Of a stretch of DNA of 64,000 nt, positions 17,049-26,022 are shown piece after piece; position 1 is the first letter of the stretch; each line of letters opens with the position of its first letter. The DNA is from RGIG7213 sp045545665 (lineage in GTDB: Bacteria; Bacillota; Clostridia; Oscillospirales; CAG-272). The notes beneath the pieces were generated by a model that was given only the letters and a program-made list of their open reading frames with translations, was not told where the DNA came from and did no database searches. The DNA lies in NCBI GenBank assembly GCA_045545665.1, contig JAZQBL010000039.1, positions 29,383 through 93,382 on the forward strand, given 5' to 3'. The position numbers were made by a program, and so were the translations under genes.

Positions 17049-18452
17049 TTATAACTCTCTTATTTCCGTTACGCTTATTTCCAAACGACTTAAGACGTTA
17101 TTTTGGGCAGCATCATCATAGCTGAAGCTTAATTTTATACATCTTTTTACAGTCGTATTTTTTCCGTCACCAGTCTTCACTTTATATGTTTCTGTGTAGA
17201 TAAGTGAATACGGATATTCGTTTTCATTTGCTATTAAATTCTGAAATACGATACTGTCACGTCCGTTACCGTACAACGTCATATCGGTTTCGGAATTTTT
17301 GTCCGGGGAAAAACCTTCGTACGGATCTGTTTGTACCGCAAAAGTTTTAAATACTTTTTCAAGCGGATCGCCAAACTTTACACCGTACGGCGTATCAAGA
17401 CCGTCGATCGGCACTTTGGTATACAAGCGGTTTGAATACTCTGCACTTTTTCCGTCCTCTGAGGCTTTGTAATCGTTATAAAACCCAAACAGATCATTCG
17501 TTGCCTGCCAGCCTCCGCCGTAAGGTCCGTCGTAGTGCATCCCCATCGCCCCCACTACGTTCGCACCGTTGTAGCTGTATTTTTCCACCTGCGCTATAAA
17601 ATCGCCTTGTGAAAGTCCTGATCTGAAATTCAATTCATCAAGGTATGAGGAAAGATATTTTGATTCTTTATCGCCAAAGCTTACGCTTGTATCATCACCG
17701 TTTTCATCTGTTTTAGGAAAAGAAAGCGTGATCCGTTCAGAAAAGAACAGATGCTCGTGGTCAATACCGCAGCCTCCGTCAACAACGTCACCCGTATCAT
17801 TTTCAGAAGTCGTCGGCGTTATCTTTTTTATAACTTCAGCAAAAAGGCAAAGATATCCGTCTTCTTTTTGCAGATAAAGAGCGAAACGGTTGTCATATCC
17901 TTCAACATCCTTTGTTATCTTTCTTTCCGCTCGTGCTACAAGCTCATCGGTGATAAGAGGGATATAAAGTGCGTATCTTTCATCTATCGTTATCTTTTCA
18001 CCGCAGTCGGGCAACGTAAGTATGTATTTTCCGTCAAGCTGTGATATACACGATGCTCTATTTTTACCGACGCTTATTGCTTTTATCTCACATTGAGGAG
18101 TCCACCCGCCGTCCGGATAATCACTGTATTCCCAATACGATATTTCACCTTCAAAGTCAACTGTTACTATATCATTTTCATGAAGGTCTGTAAAATCAGA
18201 CCATACGACACGGTAAAGTGTCCCTGCGCTATCGTAGGCATAAAAGCAGTACGGCTTTTCGTCTTTGTATTCAAATGCAACACAGCTTGGCATAGTTTGT
18301 GCTATTTTCAATATAAGCGGCAGATTTTTACCGCTTTCCTGTGTCGTACTGTCGTAACCATTTTGAGAATCATCCGAATTTGTATCGGTACATCCCGAAA
18401 GAGTTGAAATAATAAGTGCAAGCATCAATAATGAAACAAGTAATTTTTTCAT
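17049..18452 (-). CDS. lipoprotein of unknown function
   Basis: The 467-residue protein has a lipoprotein signal peptide with lipobox LSGC (cysteine near residue 21), so it is anchored on the outer face of the membrane. The mature part is rich in Asp, Tyr and Gly; residues 280-340 hold GMHYDGPYGGGW, and the C-terminal third forms a beta-rich region. I recognise no catalytic motif. It lies 15 bases behind the other lipoprotein and one base before the membrane protein, and reads as part of the operon that starts with the response regulator. Confidence 0.75.
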   Translation of the reverse strand: MKKLLVSLLMLALIISTLSGCTDTNSDDSQNGYDSTTQESGKNLPLILKIAQTMPSCVAFEYKDEKPYCFYAYDSAGTLYRVVWSDFTDLHENDIVTVDFEGEISYWEYSDYPDGGWTPQCEIKAISVGKNRASCISQLDGKYILTLPDCGEKITIDERYALYIPLITDELVARAERKITKDVEGYDNRFALYLQKEDGYLCLFAEVIKKITPTTSENDTGDVVDGGCGIDHEHLFFSERITLSFPKTDENGDDTSVSFGDKESKYLSSYLDELNFRSGLSQGDFIAQVEKYSYNGANVVGAMGMHYDGPYGGGWQATNDLFGFYNDYKASEDGKSAEYSNRLYTKVPIDGLDTPYGVKFGDPLEKVFKTFAVQTDPYEGFSPDKNSETDMTLYGNGRDSIVFQNLIANENEYPYSLIYTETYKVKTGDGKNTTVKRCIKLSFSYDDAAQNNVLSRLEISVTEIREL

Positions 18453-18467
18453 AGGACTCCTCCTTTA

Positions 18468-20051
18468 TTATTTTTTATCGGCTATATAATATACGCTGAA
18501 AACATCAAGTGCTCTTATCTTTATATACCCTTTTTCAAGTGCTTCCTTCACCGTCATTGAAGTGCCGTCGGCAAAGGTTACTATGACGTATTTGCTTTTT
18601 ACTGACGGAAAGTAGTACACCTTTTCATCATCTTCAAAGAATTTTTCCATCGCCGTATCCGTCGGGATATTGTTTTCTCTCGCCATATCTCTTATATTGG
18701 CAATCGGTTTTTCGTAATACGGAACGTACAGCTCATCCCTTGCGTATCGGAATTTTTGTCCGTCTTCTATATCAAACGAACCTGAAGGCGGATTTGAATC
18801 CTTTCTTGAATATACCCACTCCGCCCCGTTATAGTGGAAGACGTAGCTGCAAAGTTCCTCCGGTTCTGCATTTTCAACGTACAGCTTTAAAACACCGCCG
18901 TCTTCTTCATATTTTCCTGTAAGTGCAAACGACTGTGAGGATGAAAGTGACATCATGAAAGTGCCCAGGTATTCGTTAAGAGCGAAATAATTTCCGAATT
19001 TGTCACCGTCGATTTCACCTGAAACATACATGCTCCAGCCTGTCGGCATCATATTTTTAAGCTCGTACGTCGGGAAAATTGACGTACTTTGAAGCGTTTC
19101 GGGGTCTACCATATAAAGATTATATAAGACCGTACTTATACGTGAATCTCTCAATATTCCGTTTTCGTGATAGCAAACGAGCATAGGGGCTTCAAGCACT
19201 TCAGGTACGTATCCGCTTGCATCGACGTAGTCTGATGAAAACGCACCGCGCGCACGTATCATTTTACCCCATTCGCTTACGAGATGGTCTTTATTTTCCT
19301 TTCCTGACACATCCGTACCGTTAAAGGATAAAAGCTGCATGATTCCGAGCTTTACGGCACCCGTTTCCGTTTCACGCGGATCTATGGAAGCGTTTCCGTC
19401 ATAGTCAAATTCGTATTCATCTGTATATACTATCGTTCCCTTACCCGGAAGGAATGCTTCCGTAACGGTTTCAAAGCCCGCATCGTGCATATAGATACGG
19501 TAATATATTATTGAAAAGATATCCTCTATCATTTTTTCGTATTGCTGATATCCTTTATCAAGTGAAGGAAATTCGGAAAAATCTCCGTGATACGGACGTA
19601 TCGTTTCCGCATTTGTGCTTAAATAAAGATTATGGCTGATACCGTCGCACACGGCGTTTGTCAGTTTTATCTCTTCATACGTAAAATACAGATTGATAGA
19701 ATCGTTTATCAAAAACAGTACTTCATCATACGTAAGCGGTGTGCGGACACCTTTTTCACGCAATGACTTCAACACTGCGTACTGTTCTTCCGAAAATACC
19801 GTGGCTGTATTTTCATTTGTGTGAATATAGATGCCGAATTTTTCTTGCAGTTCTTTTTGCGGAAGTATTCCTTCACCGAATACACCGTCGCTTTCTGAAT
19901 CGTTATCGGTAACGTTTTCCATCACGTCAAGATCATACTGTTTTGCACCTTTATCATTCGATGATATGGCATACATACAGCCTGTAAGTACAAGAGATGA
20001 TAAAATAAGCAGTGATGTAACGATCATAAAAAATTTTTTGTTCCCTTTCAT
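18468..20051 (-). CDS. lipoprotein of unknown function
   Basis: The 527-residue protein has a signal peptide with lipobox LTGC (cysteine at about 25). No enzyme motif is visible. The C-terminal 100 residues contain YVIVTFADGTSMTVKEALEKG, a short beta-hairpin-plus-helix unit. The gene lies 91 bases behind the histidine kinase and 15 bases before the second lipoprotein. AAAGGGTG serves as ribosome-binding site. A role as accessory or effector of the neighbouring sensor is plausible but unproven. Confidence 0.75.
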   Translation of the reverse strand: MKGNKKFFMIVTSLLILSSLVLTGCMYAISSNDKGAKQYDLDVMENVTDNDSESDGVFGEGILPQKELQEKFGIYIHTNENTATVFSEEQYAVLKSLREKGVRTPLTYDEVLFLINDSINLYFTYEEIKLTNAVCDGISHNLYLSTNAETIRPYHGDFSEFPSLDKGYQQYEKMIEDIFSIIYYRIYMHDAGFETVTEAFLPGKGTIVYTDEYEFDYDGNASIDPRETETGAVKLGIMQLLSFNGTDVSGKENKDHLVSEWGKMIRARGAFSSDYVDASGYVPEVLEAPMLVCYHENGILRDSRISTVLYNLYMVDPETLQSTSIFPTYELKNMMPTGWSMYVSGEIDGDKFGNYFALNEYLGTFMMSLSSSQSFALTGKYEEDGGVLKLYVENAEPEELCSYVFHYNGAEWVYSRKDSNPPSGSFDIEDGQKFRYARDELYVPYYEKPIANIRDMARENNIPTDTAMEKFFEDDEKVYYFPSVKSKYVIVTFADGTSMTVKEALEKGYIKIRALDVFSVYYIADKK

Positions 20052-20142
20052 ATTATACTACACCCTTTCTTTTTTTGCAAGCTTTTCCGTTTGCATCTGC
20101 ATTGTACCTGCTGTGTTTTGCCAAAACGTCTTTGAGTTATTG

Positions 20143-21498
20143 TCAAGTTGTAAAAGTGACAGATATTTCGCATCCTTTGCCGAGTTCCGATTCAAAGAGC
20201 ATTTCTGCCCCGTGCACGTCTATTATCTGTTTACAAAGTGCAAGTCCGAGTCCTGCACCGCCGTCCGCTCTCGAACGTGATTTATCCGTACGGTAAAACG
20301 GCTCTGTTATATGTGAAAGCTGTTCGGCACTCATTCCCTTTCCGTTATCTTTTATGATAACACGGGAATCTTTGCAAGACACTTTCACTTCGCCGTTTGT
20401 ATTACACGCTTTTATTGCGTTTTCAATAAGGTTGTAAAACAGCATTGACAAAAGCGTTTCATTTCCTGCAACGACCAAGTCTGTCACCTCGCACGTTATC
20501 TCAACACCTGTTTTTTCAGCCTTGAAGTGTAATTTTTCACAAACGTCTTTTAAAACATTTGAAACGGCAATATCCGTTTTTTCCGTTTTATTTTCACGAA
20601 TAAACGCTCCGTCAAGGAGTATTTCCGATATTTTTTGCAAGCGGTCCGCTTCCGATATGATATATCTTGCCGCAACGGCTTTGCGTTCATCCGTGATATT
20701 TGCTTTTTCTATGTATTCTGCATATCCGTGAATACTTGTAAGAGGTGTGCGAAGCTCGTGCGCCATATCGTCAACAAGCATTTGTTTACGCTGTGCTTCC
20801 TTTTCAAGTGTTTGCATCTGCTCGTTAATTTTGGAAAGCATTGAATTGAAGCTTCTCGCAAGCAGGGTAAATTCGTCATTTCCCTTTTCTTCGACCGTTA
20901 CGGAAAAATCTCCGTTTTCTATATTTTCCGTTGCTTCTTTCAGCTTTTCAAGCGGATATGACAGTTTTTTCAAGATAAAATATAGGCACAGCGCAAGTAT
21001 CAAAGATACAGCGGCGGCTGTCAGTACGTACGTTAGCATAAACGATCTGAATTCAGAGTCGAGATTTTCCACGTTTTTGGCAAATATCATATCGTATCTG
21101 CCGTCACATATTTCAGACGATATTATGATATGGCGTTTGCCGTCGATATCCGCATGTTTTAAAGTGTTTTTCTCTATATCGTATTCGGTTTTAAAATTTG
21201 AATATACGATATTTTTATTTTCTTCAAATGCAAGATACAAGCCTTTTGATGCGTAATGAGTACCGAATGACTGCATCAGAAGCGATGGATTACCGTATAC
21301 GTTACTGTCGATCATATCCTCGTAATCACGTTCAAATGACATCGCAACGTAATACTGTTCTGCACTTGCGGTATCTTCCGCTGTTTCGACGTTCTTGTTG
21401 TACGTGTACACGGTGAGGGAAAGAACGCCTGCATTAAGACATATCAAAAACAGTATCAAAGTAAAAATATACGTTTTTTGCCAAAATCTCATTTTCAT
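20143..21498 (-). CDS. sensor histidine kinase
   Basis: The 451-residue kinase has two membrane helices (about 10-32 and 155-177) that bracket an extracellular sensor domain of 120 residues. A HAMP domain, the H-box AHELRTPLTSIHG, and an ATPase domain with NLIENAIKAC (N-box), DNGKGMS (G1) and GGAGLGLAL (G2) follow. All catalytic motifs are intact. It overlaps the response regulator gene by ATGA. The signal is unknown; the two lipoproteins downstream suggest a cell-envelope cue. Confidence 0.95.
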   Translation of the reverse strand: MKMRFWQKTYIFTLILFLICLNAGVLSLTVYTYNKNVETAEDTASAEQYYVAMSFERDYEDMIDSNVYGNPSLLMQSFGTHYASKGLYLAFEENKNIVYSNFKTEYDIEKNTLKHADIDGKRHIIISSEICDGRYDMIFAKNVENLDSEFRSFMLTYVLTAAAVSLILALCLYFILKKLSYPLEKLKEATENIENGDFSVTVEEKGNDEFTLLARSFNSMLSKINEQMQTLEKEAQRKQMLVDDMAHELRTPLTSIHGYAEYIEKANITDERKAVAARYIISEADRLQKISEILLDGAFIRENKTEKTDIAVSNVLKDVCEKLHFKAEKTGVEITCEVTDLVVAGNETLLSMLFYNLIENAIKACNTNGEVKVSCKDSRVIIKDNGKGMSAEQLSHITEPFYRTDKSRSRADGGAGLGLALCKQIIDVHGAEMLFESELGKGCEISVTFTT

Positions 21499-22142
21499 AT
21501 TTCGAACCTGTAACCCGTTTTGTATACCGTTTTTATTCTGTTGGCAGCATCAAGCTTTTGGCGAAGTCTTTGTATGTGAACATCAACGGTACGGGTATCT
21601 CCTTCATAATCAAATTCCCAAACGAGACGCAACAGTTTTTCGCGTGATAAAGCGAGGTTTCGGTTGTTTACCAACACCTCAAGCAGATCAAATTCACGCG
21701 GTTTGAGAGATATCTCCTCACCGTTTTTATAGACCTTGCGGCTGTTAAACTCAACACGGACGTCATCAAACTCGAAAAAGTCTGTATCGCGTTTCGTTCT
21801 GCGGAGTACGGCTTTTACTCTTTCGACGAGTTCAAGAATATCAAACGGCTTCGTTATATAGTCGTCTGCACCGAGGCGCAAGCCTTTTATTCTGTCGTTC
21901 GATGAAGAACGTGCGGTAAGAAAAATAACCGGTGTTTCCTCTATGTATTCCATTATTTCAAAGCCCGAATATTTCGGAAGCATTACATCAAGTATAATAA
22001 GATCGTATTTTAATTTCAGAGCTTCGGTGAGTCCTTCTTCACCATCAAACACCTGAAAGCACTCGTGACCGACCAATTCAAGATTAAATCTTACAAGGTC
22101 GTTTATTGCCTTTTCGTCTTCGACGATCAGTATTTTAGCCAT
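21495..22142 (-). CDS. OmpR/PhoB-family response regulator
   Basis: Starting at MAKILIVEDE (ATG at 22140-22142, preceded by GGAGGGGG), the protein has 215 residues. The receiver domain has the acidic pocket, phospho-acceptor Asp in LDVMLPKYSG, and Lys in YITKPFD. The C-terminal winged helix ends with TRTVDVHIQRLRQKLD and YKTGYRFEI. A longer frame upstream exists but begins inside the promoter. It pairs with the kinase encoded next. Confidence 0.95.
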   Translation of the reverse strand: MAKILIVEDEKAINDLVRFNLELVGHECFQVFDGEEGLTEALKLKYDLIILDVMLPKYSGFEIMEYIEETPVIFLTARSSSNDRIKGLRLGADDYITKPFDILELVERVKAVLRRTKRDTDFFEFDDVRVEFNSRKVYKNGEEISLKPREFDLLEVLVNNRNLALSREKLLRLVWEFDYEGDTRTVDVHIQRLRQKLDAANRIKTVYKTGYRFEI

Positions 22143-22169
22143 GTTCCCCCTCCGTTTATCCTTTCTACA

Positions 22170-22207
22170 ATTATACTTTACCACACTTTTGTTTCCAACT
22201 TGTTTCC
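22170..22207 (-). promoter_or_regulatory. response-regulator promoter with 11-bp-spaced direct repeats
   Basis: On the minus strand TTGGAA and TATAAT are 17 bp apart (22170-22198). GGAAACAA occurs twice, at 22200-22207 and 22189-22196, exactly 11 bp apart and overlapping the -35. OmpR/PhoP-type regulators bind direct repeats with this period, so autoregulation is likely. Confidence 0.65.
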
Positions 22208-22265
22208 GAATAAAAATTATCGTTTTATACCGATAATATTTTAACCGTTCCCGATGATTTTTAAT

Positions 22266-22302
22266 AAAAATCAAGGTCCTCTCCTCGAAGACCTTGATTT
22301 TT
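22266..22302. terminator. terminator after the TIGR01212-type radical SAM gene
   Basis: AAAATCAAGGTC pairs with GACCTTGATTTT across an 11-base loop and is followed by T residues on the plus strand and A/T-rich DNA on the minus strand. It separates the radical-SAM gene, which ends at 22306, from the response-regulator promoter. Confidence 0.75.
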
Positions 22303-22305
22303 CAG

Positions 22306-23274
22306 TTAAACAATATTATATCTTGCCCCTTGATATGAATTACGGCGGAAAAATTCTTTGTCGATCTCATTTATAACACACGTTTTTTTAATACTCCAGA
22401 GGGGTGCTATAAGTGAATTTTTATCTCCGTCGCCCGTAACTCTTGCTATTACCGTTTCCTTTGGTAAAACTTCAATTTGTGATACGGTGATACCCACATA
22501 CTGCTGTAAAGTAAGCATTTCAAATTTACCGTCGTTATACATTTTTTCAAGCGGTGTGTCTTTTAAAACGTGCAAAGAATGTATTTTTACGAACTCGGGT
22601 GTCAAAGAGGAAACAAATTCTGCTGTCTTTATCATCATATTTTCATCTTCATACGGCAAGCCGTTTATAATATGAACGCACAAATTTATTTTCTCACTTA
22701 CGTTTCGCAGTTTTTCATATCCTTTGATAAAATCATCTGTTGTGTGACAGCGGTTTATAAGCTTTGCAGTCGTATCGTGCACGGTTTGCAGACCGAGTTC
22801 GACAGTAAGCGTTGTTTTTTCCGCAAATTCCGCAAGATACTCACAAACGTCATCGGGCAGTGCATCTGCCCTCGTTGCAATATTGACACCGACAACGTCC
22901 GGATAATTCAAAGCCTCGCTGTATTTGTTTTTTAATACTTCAAGCGGTGCGTACGTATTCGTATGGGCTTGAAAGTACGGAATGATACCGCAGTTTTCCC
23001 ATTTGTGCTCCATCACTTTCCGTGTTTTGTCAAGCTGTTCTGTAACCGAAAGATCAGCGCTTGCCGCAAAATCTCCCGATCCTCTGTCAGAGCAATATAT
23101 GCATCCGCCGTATCCTTTTTTACCGTCTATATTCGGGCAGGTAAATCCGCAGTCAAGCGGTATTTTTGCACATTTTTTTCCGAATTTGTGTTTTATGTAA
23201 TAATCGTACGTGTGATAGCGTTTATTGCTATCGGAATATATGAACGGGTTAGTATCTTTTTGTGTAGTTTTCAT
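22306..23274 (-). CDS. radical SAM protein of the TIGR01212/YhcC family
   Basis: The 322-residue protein carries the family-specific spaced cluster motif CGFTCPNIDGKKGYGGCIYC, where the second and third cysteines are separated by an insert. It also has VELGLQTVHD and HIINGLPYED, typical of HemN-like radical-SAM folds. The substrate of the family is not established. It stands alone between two terminators. Confidence 0.88.
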   Translation of the reverse strand: MKTTQKDTNPFIYSDSNKRYHTYDYYIKHKFGKKCAKIPLDCGFTCPNIDGKKGYGGCIYCSDRGSGDFAASADLSVTEQLDKTRKVMEHKWENCGIIPYFQAHTNTYAPLEVLKNKYSEALNYPDVVGVNIATRADALPDDVCEYLAEFAEKTTLTVELGLQTVHDTTAKLINRCHTTDDFIKGYEKLRNVSEKINLCVHIINGLPYEDENMMIKTAEFVSSLTPEFVKIHSLHVLKDTPLEKMYNDGKFEMLTLQQYVGITVSQIEVLPKETVIARVTGDGDKNSLIAPLWSIKKTCVINEIDKEFFRRNSYQGARYNIV

Positions 23275-23383
23275 TTAAAATCCTATATAATTTAAAGTTT
23301 GTAAATAATAACTTAACCGATATATCGTTTTTAGGGTATATAATGGAAGGCAATGAAATTAATTTAAAGAAAGCGTGTTTACT

Positions 23384-24208
23384 ATGTCAAACGAACAATG
23401 CACACATGATTGTTCTTCGTGTTCCGCAAACTGCTCATCACGTGAAAAGCCGCAGTATGAGCCGCAGAACAAGCACTCTCATGTAAAAAAAGTAATCGGC
23501 GTTGTAAGTGGCAAAGGCGGTGTCGGTAAATCACTTGTCACATCAATGCTTGCTACCGTTATGCAGCGCAGAGGATTCCGCACGGCAATACTTGATGCGG
23601 ATATCACAGGTCCGTCTATTCCGAAAGCGTTCGGTCTTCACGGAATATGTGACGGAGACGGAGAAAACATCTTTCCCTTTGTTACAAAAATGGGAACGGA
23701 AGTTATGTCTGTAAATCTCCTTTTGGAGGACGAAAGAACACCTGTCATCTGGAGAGGTCCCGTAATTGCGGGAACTGTTAAGCAGTTCTGGACAGATGTA
23801 CTCTGGGGCGAGGTAGACTTTATGTTTGTCGATATGCCTCCGGGCACAGGTGACGTACCGCTTACGGTATTCCAGTCGCTCCCTGTTGACGGTATAATAA
23901 TCGTAACGTCTCCGCAGGAGCTTGTTTCTGTAATCGTCGGAAAAGCAGCCACCATGGCAAAGATGATGAATATTCCGATAATCGGTCTTGTTGAAAACTT
24001 CAGTTATCTCAAGTGTCCCGACTGCGGAAAGGAGATCGAGATCTACGGAAAGAGCCGTGTTGACGAAGAAGCCGCCGCTTTAGGCGTTCCCACACTTGCA
24101 AAAATACCGATAGATCCCTCTTTTGCAAAGCTCTGTGATATAGGAGCTATCGAGCTTTTTGAAGGCGATTACATGGAAAAAGCCGCCGATCTTATAGAGA
24201 AAATATAA
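23384..24208 (+). CDS. Mrp/NBP35-family iron-sulfur carrier ATPase
   Basis: The 274-residue P-loop ATPase has the deviant Walker A GKGGVGKS, LDADITGPS, and DMPPGTGD. The cysteines in LKCPDCG near the C-terminus are the cluster-bridging pair of the family. The N-terminus has four closely spaced cysteines (CTHDCSSCSANC), resembling but not matching the NBP35 ferredoxin-like motif. It would hold and hand over Fe-S clusters. I chose the ATG at 23384 over a GTG at 23375 because purines (AAAGAAAG) lie at a workable distance. Confidence 0.9.
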   Translation: MSNEQCTHDCSSCSANCSSREKPQYEPQNKHSHVKKVIGVVSGKGGVGKSLVTSMLATVMQRRGFRTAILDADITGPSIPKAFGLHGICDGDGENIFPFVTKMGTEVMSVNLLLEDERTPVIWRGPVIAGTVKQFWTDVLWGEVDFMFVDMPPGTGDVPLTVFQSLPVDGIIIVTSPQELVSVIVGKAATMAKMMNIPIIGLVENFSYLKCPDCGKEIEIYGKSRVDEEAAALGVPTLAKIPIDPSFAKLCDIGAIELFEGDYMEKAADLIEKI

Positions 24209-24210
24209 TC

Positions 24211-24240
24211 ATTACGGAACGGTCGCCCGTTCCGTAATTT
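24211..24240. terminator. bidirectional terminator between convergent genes
   Basis: ATTACGGAACGG (24211-24222) pairs perfectly with CCGTTCCGTAAT (24227-24238) around TCGC, followed by T-rich DNA on the plus strand. It ends the Mrp-family gene and lies at the end of the long minus-strand run. Confidence 0.8.
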
Positions 24241-25013
24241 TATTTTTTCATTTTTTCCTTAAGTGCATCTATCCGTTTGTCCCCGAATATTTTTCTGACA
24301 ATTCTATTGGGAAGATACCTGAGTTTTTCAAGTGTCCTATACCATTTTGTTTGATGTCTCTTAAGCCGTGCAAAATCCTTCAGAGCTTTTTCAGTTCTCC
24401 ACGTAGATGTAAAATGATGGATCGTATAAGTATTTTCTGTTATTTTTTGTTCAATACTGATGACCGACAACGGACAAAAATATGTTTGAGGATATATTGT
24501 AATACCATCAAGTTTTTGCAAAGTATCATCCATTATCAATCCATGAGAAACAAGATCTTTTTTCATAAAAGCCACATTTGGCTCCATGCATATTTCGCCA
24601 TCAACAATATATGCTCTATCTGCATAATAATCAAGCCAACGTCTGATAACTGCATTTCCTTTTTCGGAAGCTATTATTCCAGTTGGAACAGAATCGATGC
24701 TTTCAAAACCTGAAAAAGCCTCGTTTTCTAAAAATACATCTATCGGTTTTGTCACTTCCACGTCCGTGTCCATATACACTCCGCCTTGTTCGTAAAGAAC
24801 CTTAAGTCTTACGTAGTCAGAAACAAAGGCATATTTTTTCGCTTCGTACGCCTGCTTCGTCCAGAGAGTTGAATTTACATCAAAATTATCTTCATTCCAT
24901 TCGATGATCTCATAATCCGGACAATACTTTTTCCAACTTTTAAGACACTTTTTCATAAGGTGTTTCATTTCCCCTTTGCCAAACCAACAGTAGTGTATCT
25001 TTTTTTCAATCAT
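24240..25013 (-). CDS. GT32-type glycosyltransferase (DXD sugar-binding)
   Basis: The 257-residue enzyme starts with IHYCWFG, has VSDYVRLKVLYEQGG and the metal/nucleotide-sugar motif MDTDVEV. This is the pattern of the glycosyltransferase sugar-binding (Gly_transf_sug/OCH1-like) family. It would add a sugar to a surface polysaccharide or glycan precursor. It is the last of four co-directional glycosyltransferase genes, 10 bases after the preceding GT2 gene. Confidence 0.88.
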   Translation of the reverse strand: MIEKKIHYCWFGKGEMKHLMKKCLKSWKKYCPDYEIIEWNEDNFDVNSTLWTKQAYEAKKYAFVSDYVRLKVLYEQGGVYMDTDVEVTKPIDVFLENEAFSGFESIDSVPTGIIASEKGNAVIRRWLDYYADRAYIVDGEICMEPNVAFMKKDLVSHGLIMDDTLQKLDGITIYPQTYFCPLSVISIEQKITENTYTIHHFTSTWRTEKALKDFARLKRHQTKWYRTLEKLRYLPNRIVRKIFGDKRIDALKEKMKK

Positions 25014-25023
25014 TTTTACATCC

Positions 25024-26022
25024 TCATCTTTTCAGAATTTTCTTTATTGCTCTTTTCAATCTGTATTTTCTCATATAAGCTATCGAAACCAAGGATGAAT
25101 TCTCAAATACTTTCTTTTGCTCTTTTTTAGTGAACTTTTCAGCGGATGAAACAAGTACACTTATGAGATCGTAGTCTAAAAGCTCTGCATCATATACGGA
25201 AGTTTTTCTGTTTACCTCTGAAATTTTGCAAAAAGCCGAATGGAGAGTCACAAATGCATCAAGATCATAGTTTCTTTCTCCTATACAAAAGTCAATATAC
25301 GATGACAGCTCGTCCTCACTAAGGTCGGCGTTGAGTTCTTTTATCTGACGTTTTTTCAAATTTTTCAAGCTTTCGATAACACGTGCAGGGGGTTTTCTTG
25401 AGACTTGATTATCGTGTACTCTGTATTTAAAAAGCACGTCGTTTATTGATGCGATATCGTATTTTGCAGACACTCTGCACCACAGCTCATAGTCCTCAAC
25501 TCCGTTGTAATCGGGGTCGTACCCGCCAACGTCCTTTATTGCGGATGTACGCATCATCACCGTCGGGTGTGCTATAGCACAGCTGAAAAACAGGTCTTTT
25601 TTTATTTTGGCAGGCTCGCTGTTTGACCATCCTGTTTCGGAAATAATTTTATCACCGCAAAAAGTCTGAACGCCACAAGAAACGACTGCAGTATTTTTAT
25701 TTTCTTCAAGATACTTTAATTGCTTTTCAAAGCGTTCGGGAAGTGATATATCGTCGGAATCCATTCGGGCGATATACTCGCCTTTGCAAATCGAAAGTCC
25801 TCTGTTAAGTGTTTTTGCAACGCCGAGATTCTGCTCGTTTTTAATAAATACAATTCTTTTATCGTCGTATCCTTCTATGATCTTTACGGATGAATCGCTC
25901 GAACAGTCATCAATAATTATAAATTCAAAATCGGTATATGTTTGTGACAGGATGCTGTCAGTTGCCTCTTTCAAGTACTTTTCACTGTTATATACCGGCA
26001 TAACGACACTTATTTTAGGCAT
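25024..26022 (-). CDS. GT2-family glycosyltransferase
   Basis: The 332-residue enzyme has the GT-A start ISVVMPVYNSEKYL, IIIDDCSSD and the catalytic-metal region ARMDSDDIS (DXD type). The acceptor region has GVEDYELWCR. It would transfer a sugar to a lipid-linked glycan. It overlaps the preceding Caps_synth gene by eight bases, so the two are coupled. Confidence 0.92.
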   Translation of the reverse strand: MPKISVVMPVYNSEKYLKEATDSILSQTYTDFEFIIIDDCSSDSSVKIIEGYDDKRIVFIKNEQNLGVAKTLNRGLSICKGEYIARMDSDDISLPERFEKQLKYLEENKNTAVVSCGVQTFCGDKIISETGWSNSEPAKIKKDLFFSCAIAHPTVMMRTSAIKDVGGYDPDYNGVEDYELWCRVSAKYDIASINDVLFKYRVHDNQVSRKPPARVIESLKNLKKRQIKELNADLSEDELSSYIDFCIGERNYDLDAFVTLHSAFCKISEVNRKTSVYDAELLDYDLISVLVSSAEKFTKKEQKKVFENSSLVSIAYMRKYRLKRAIKKILKR

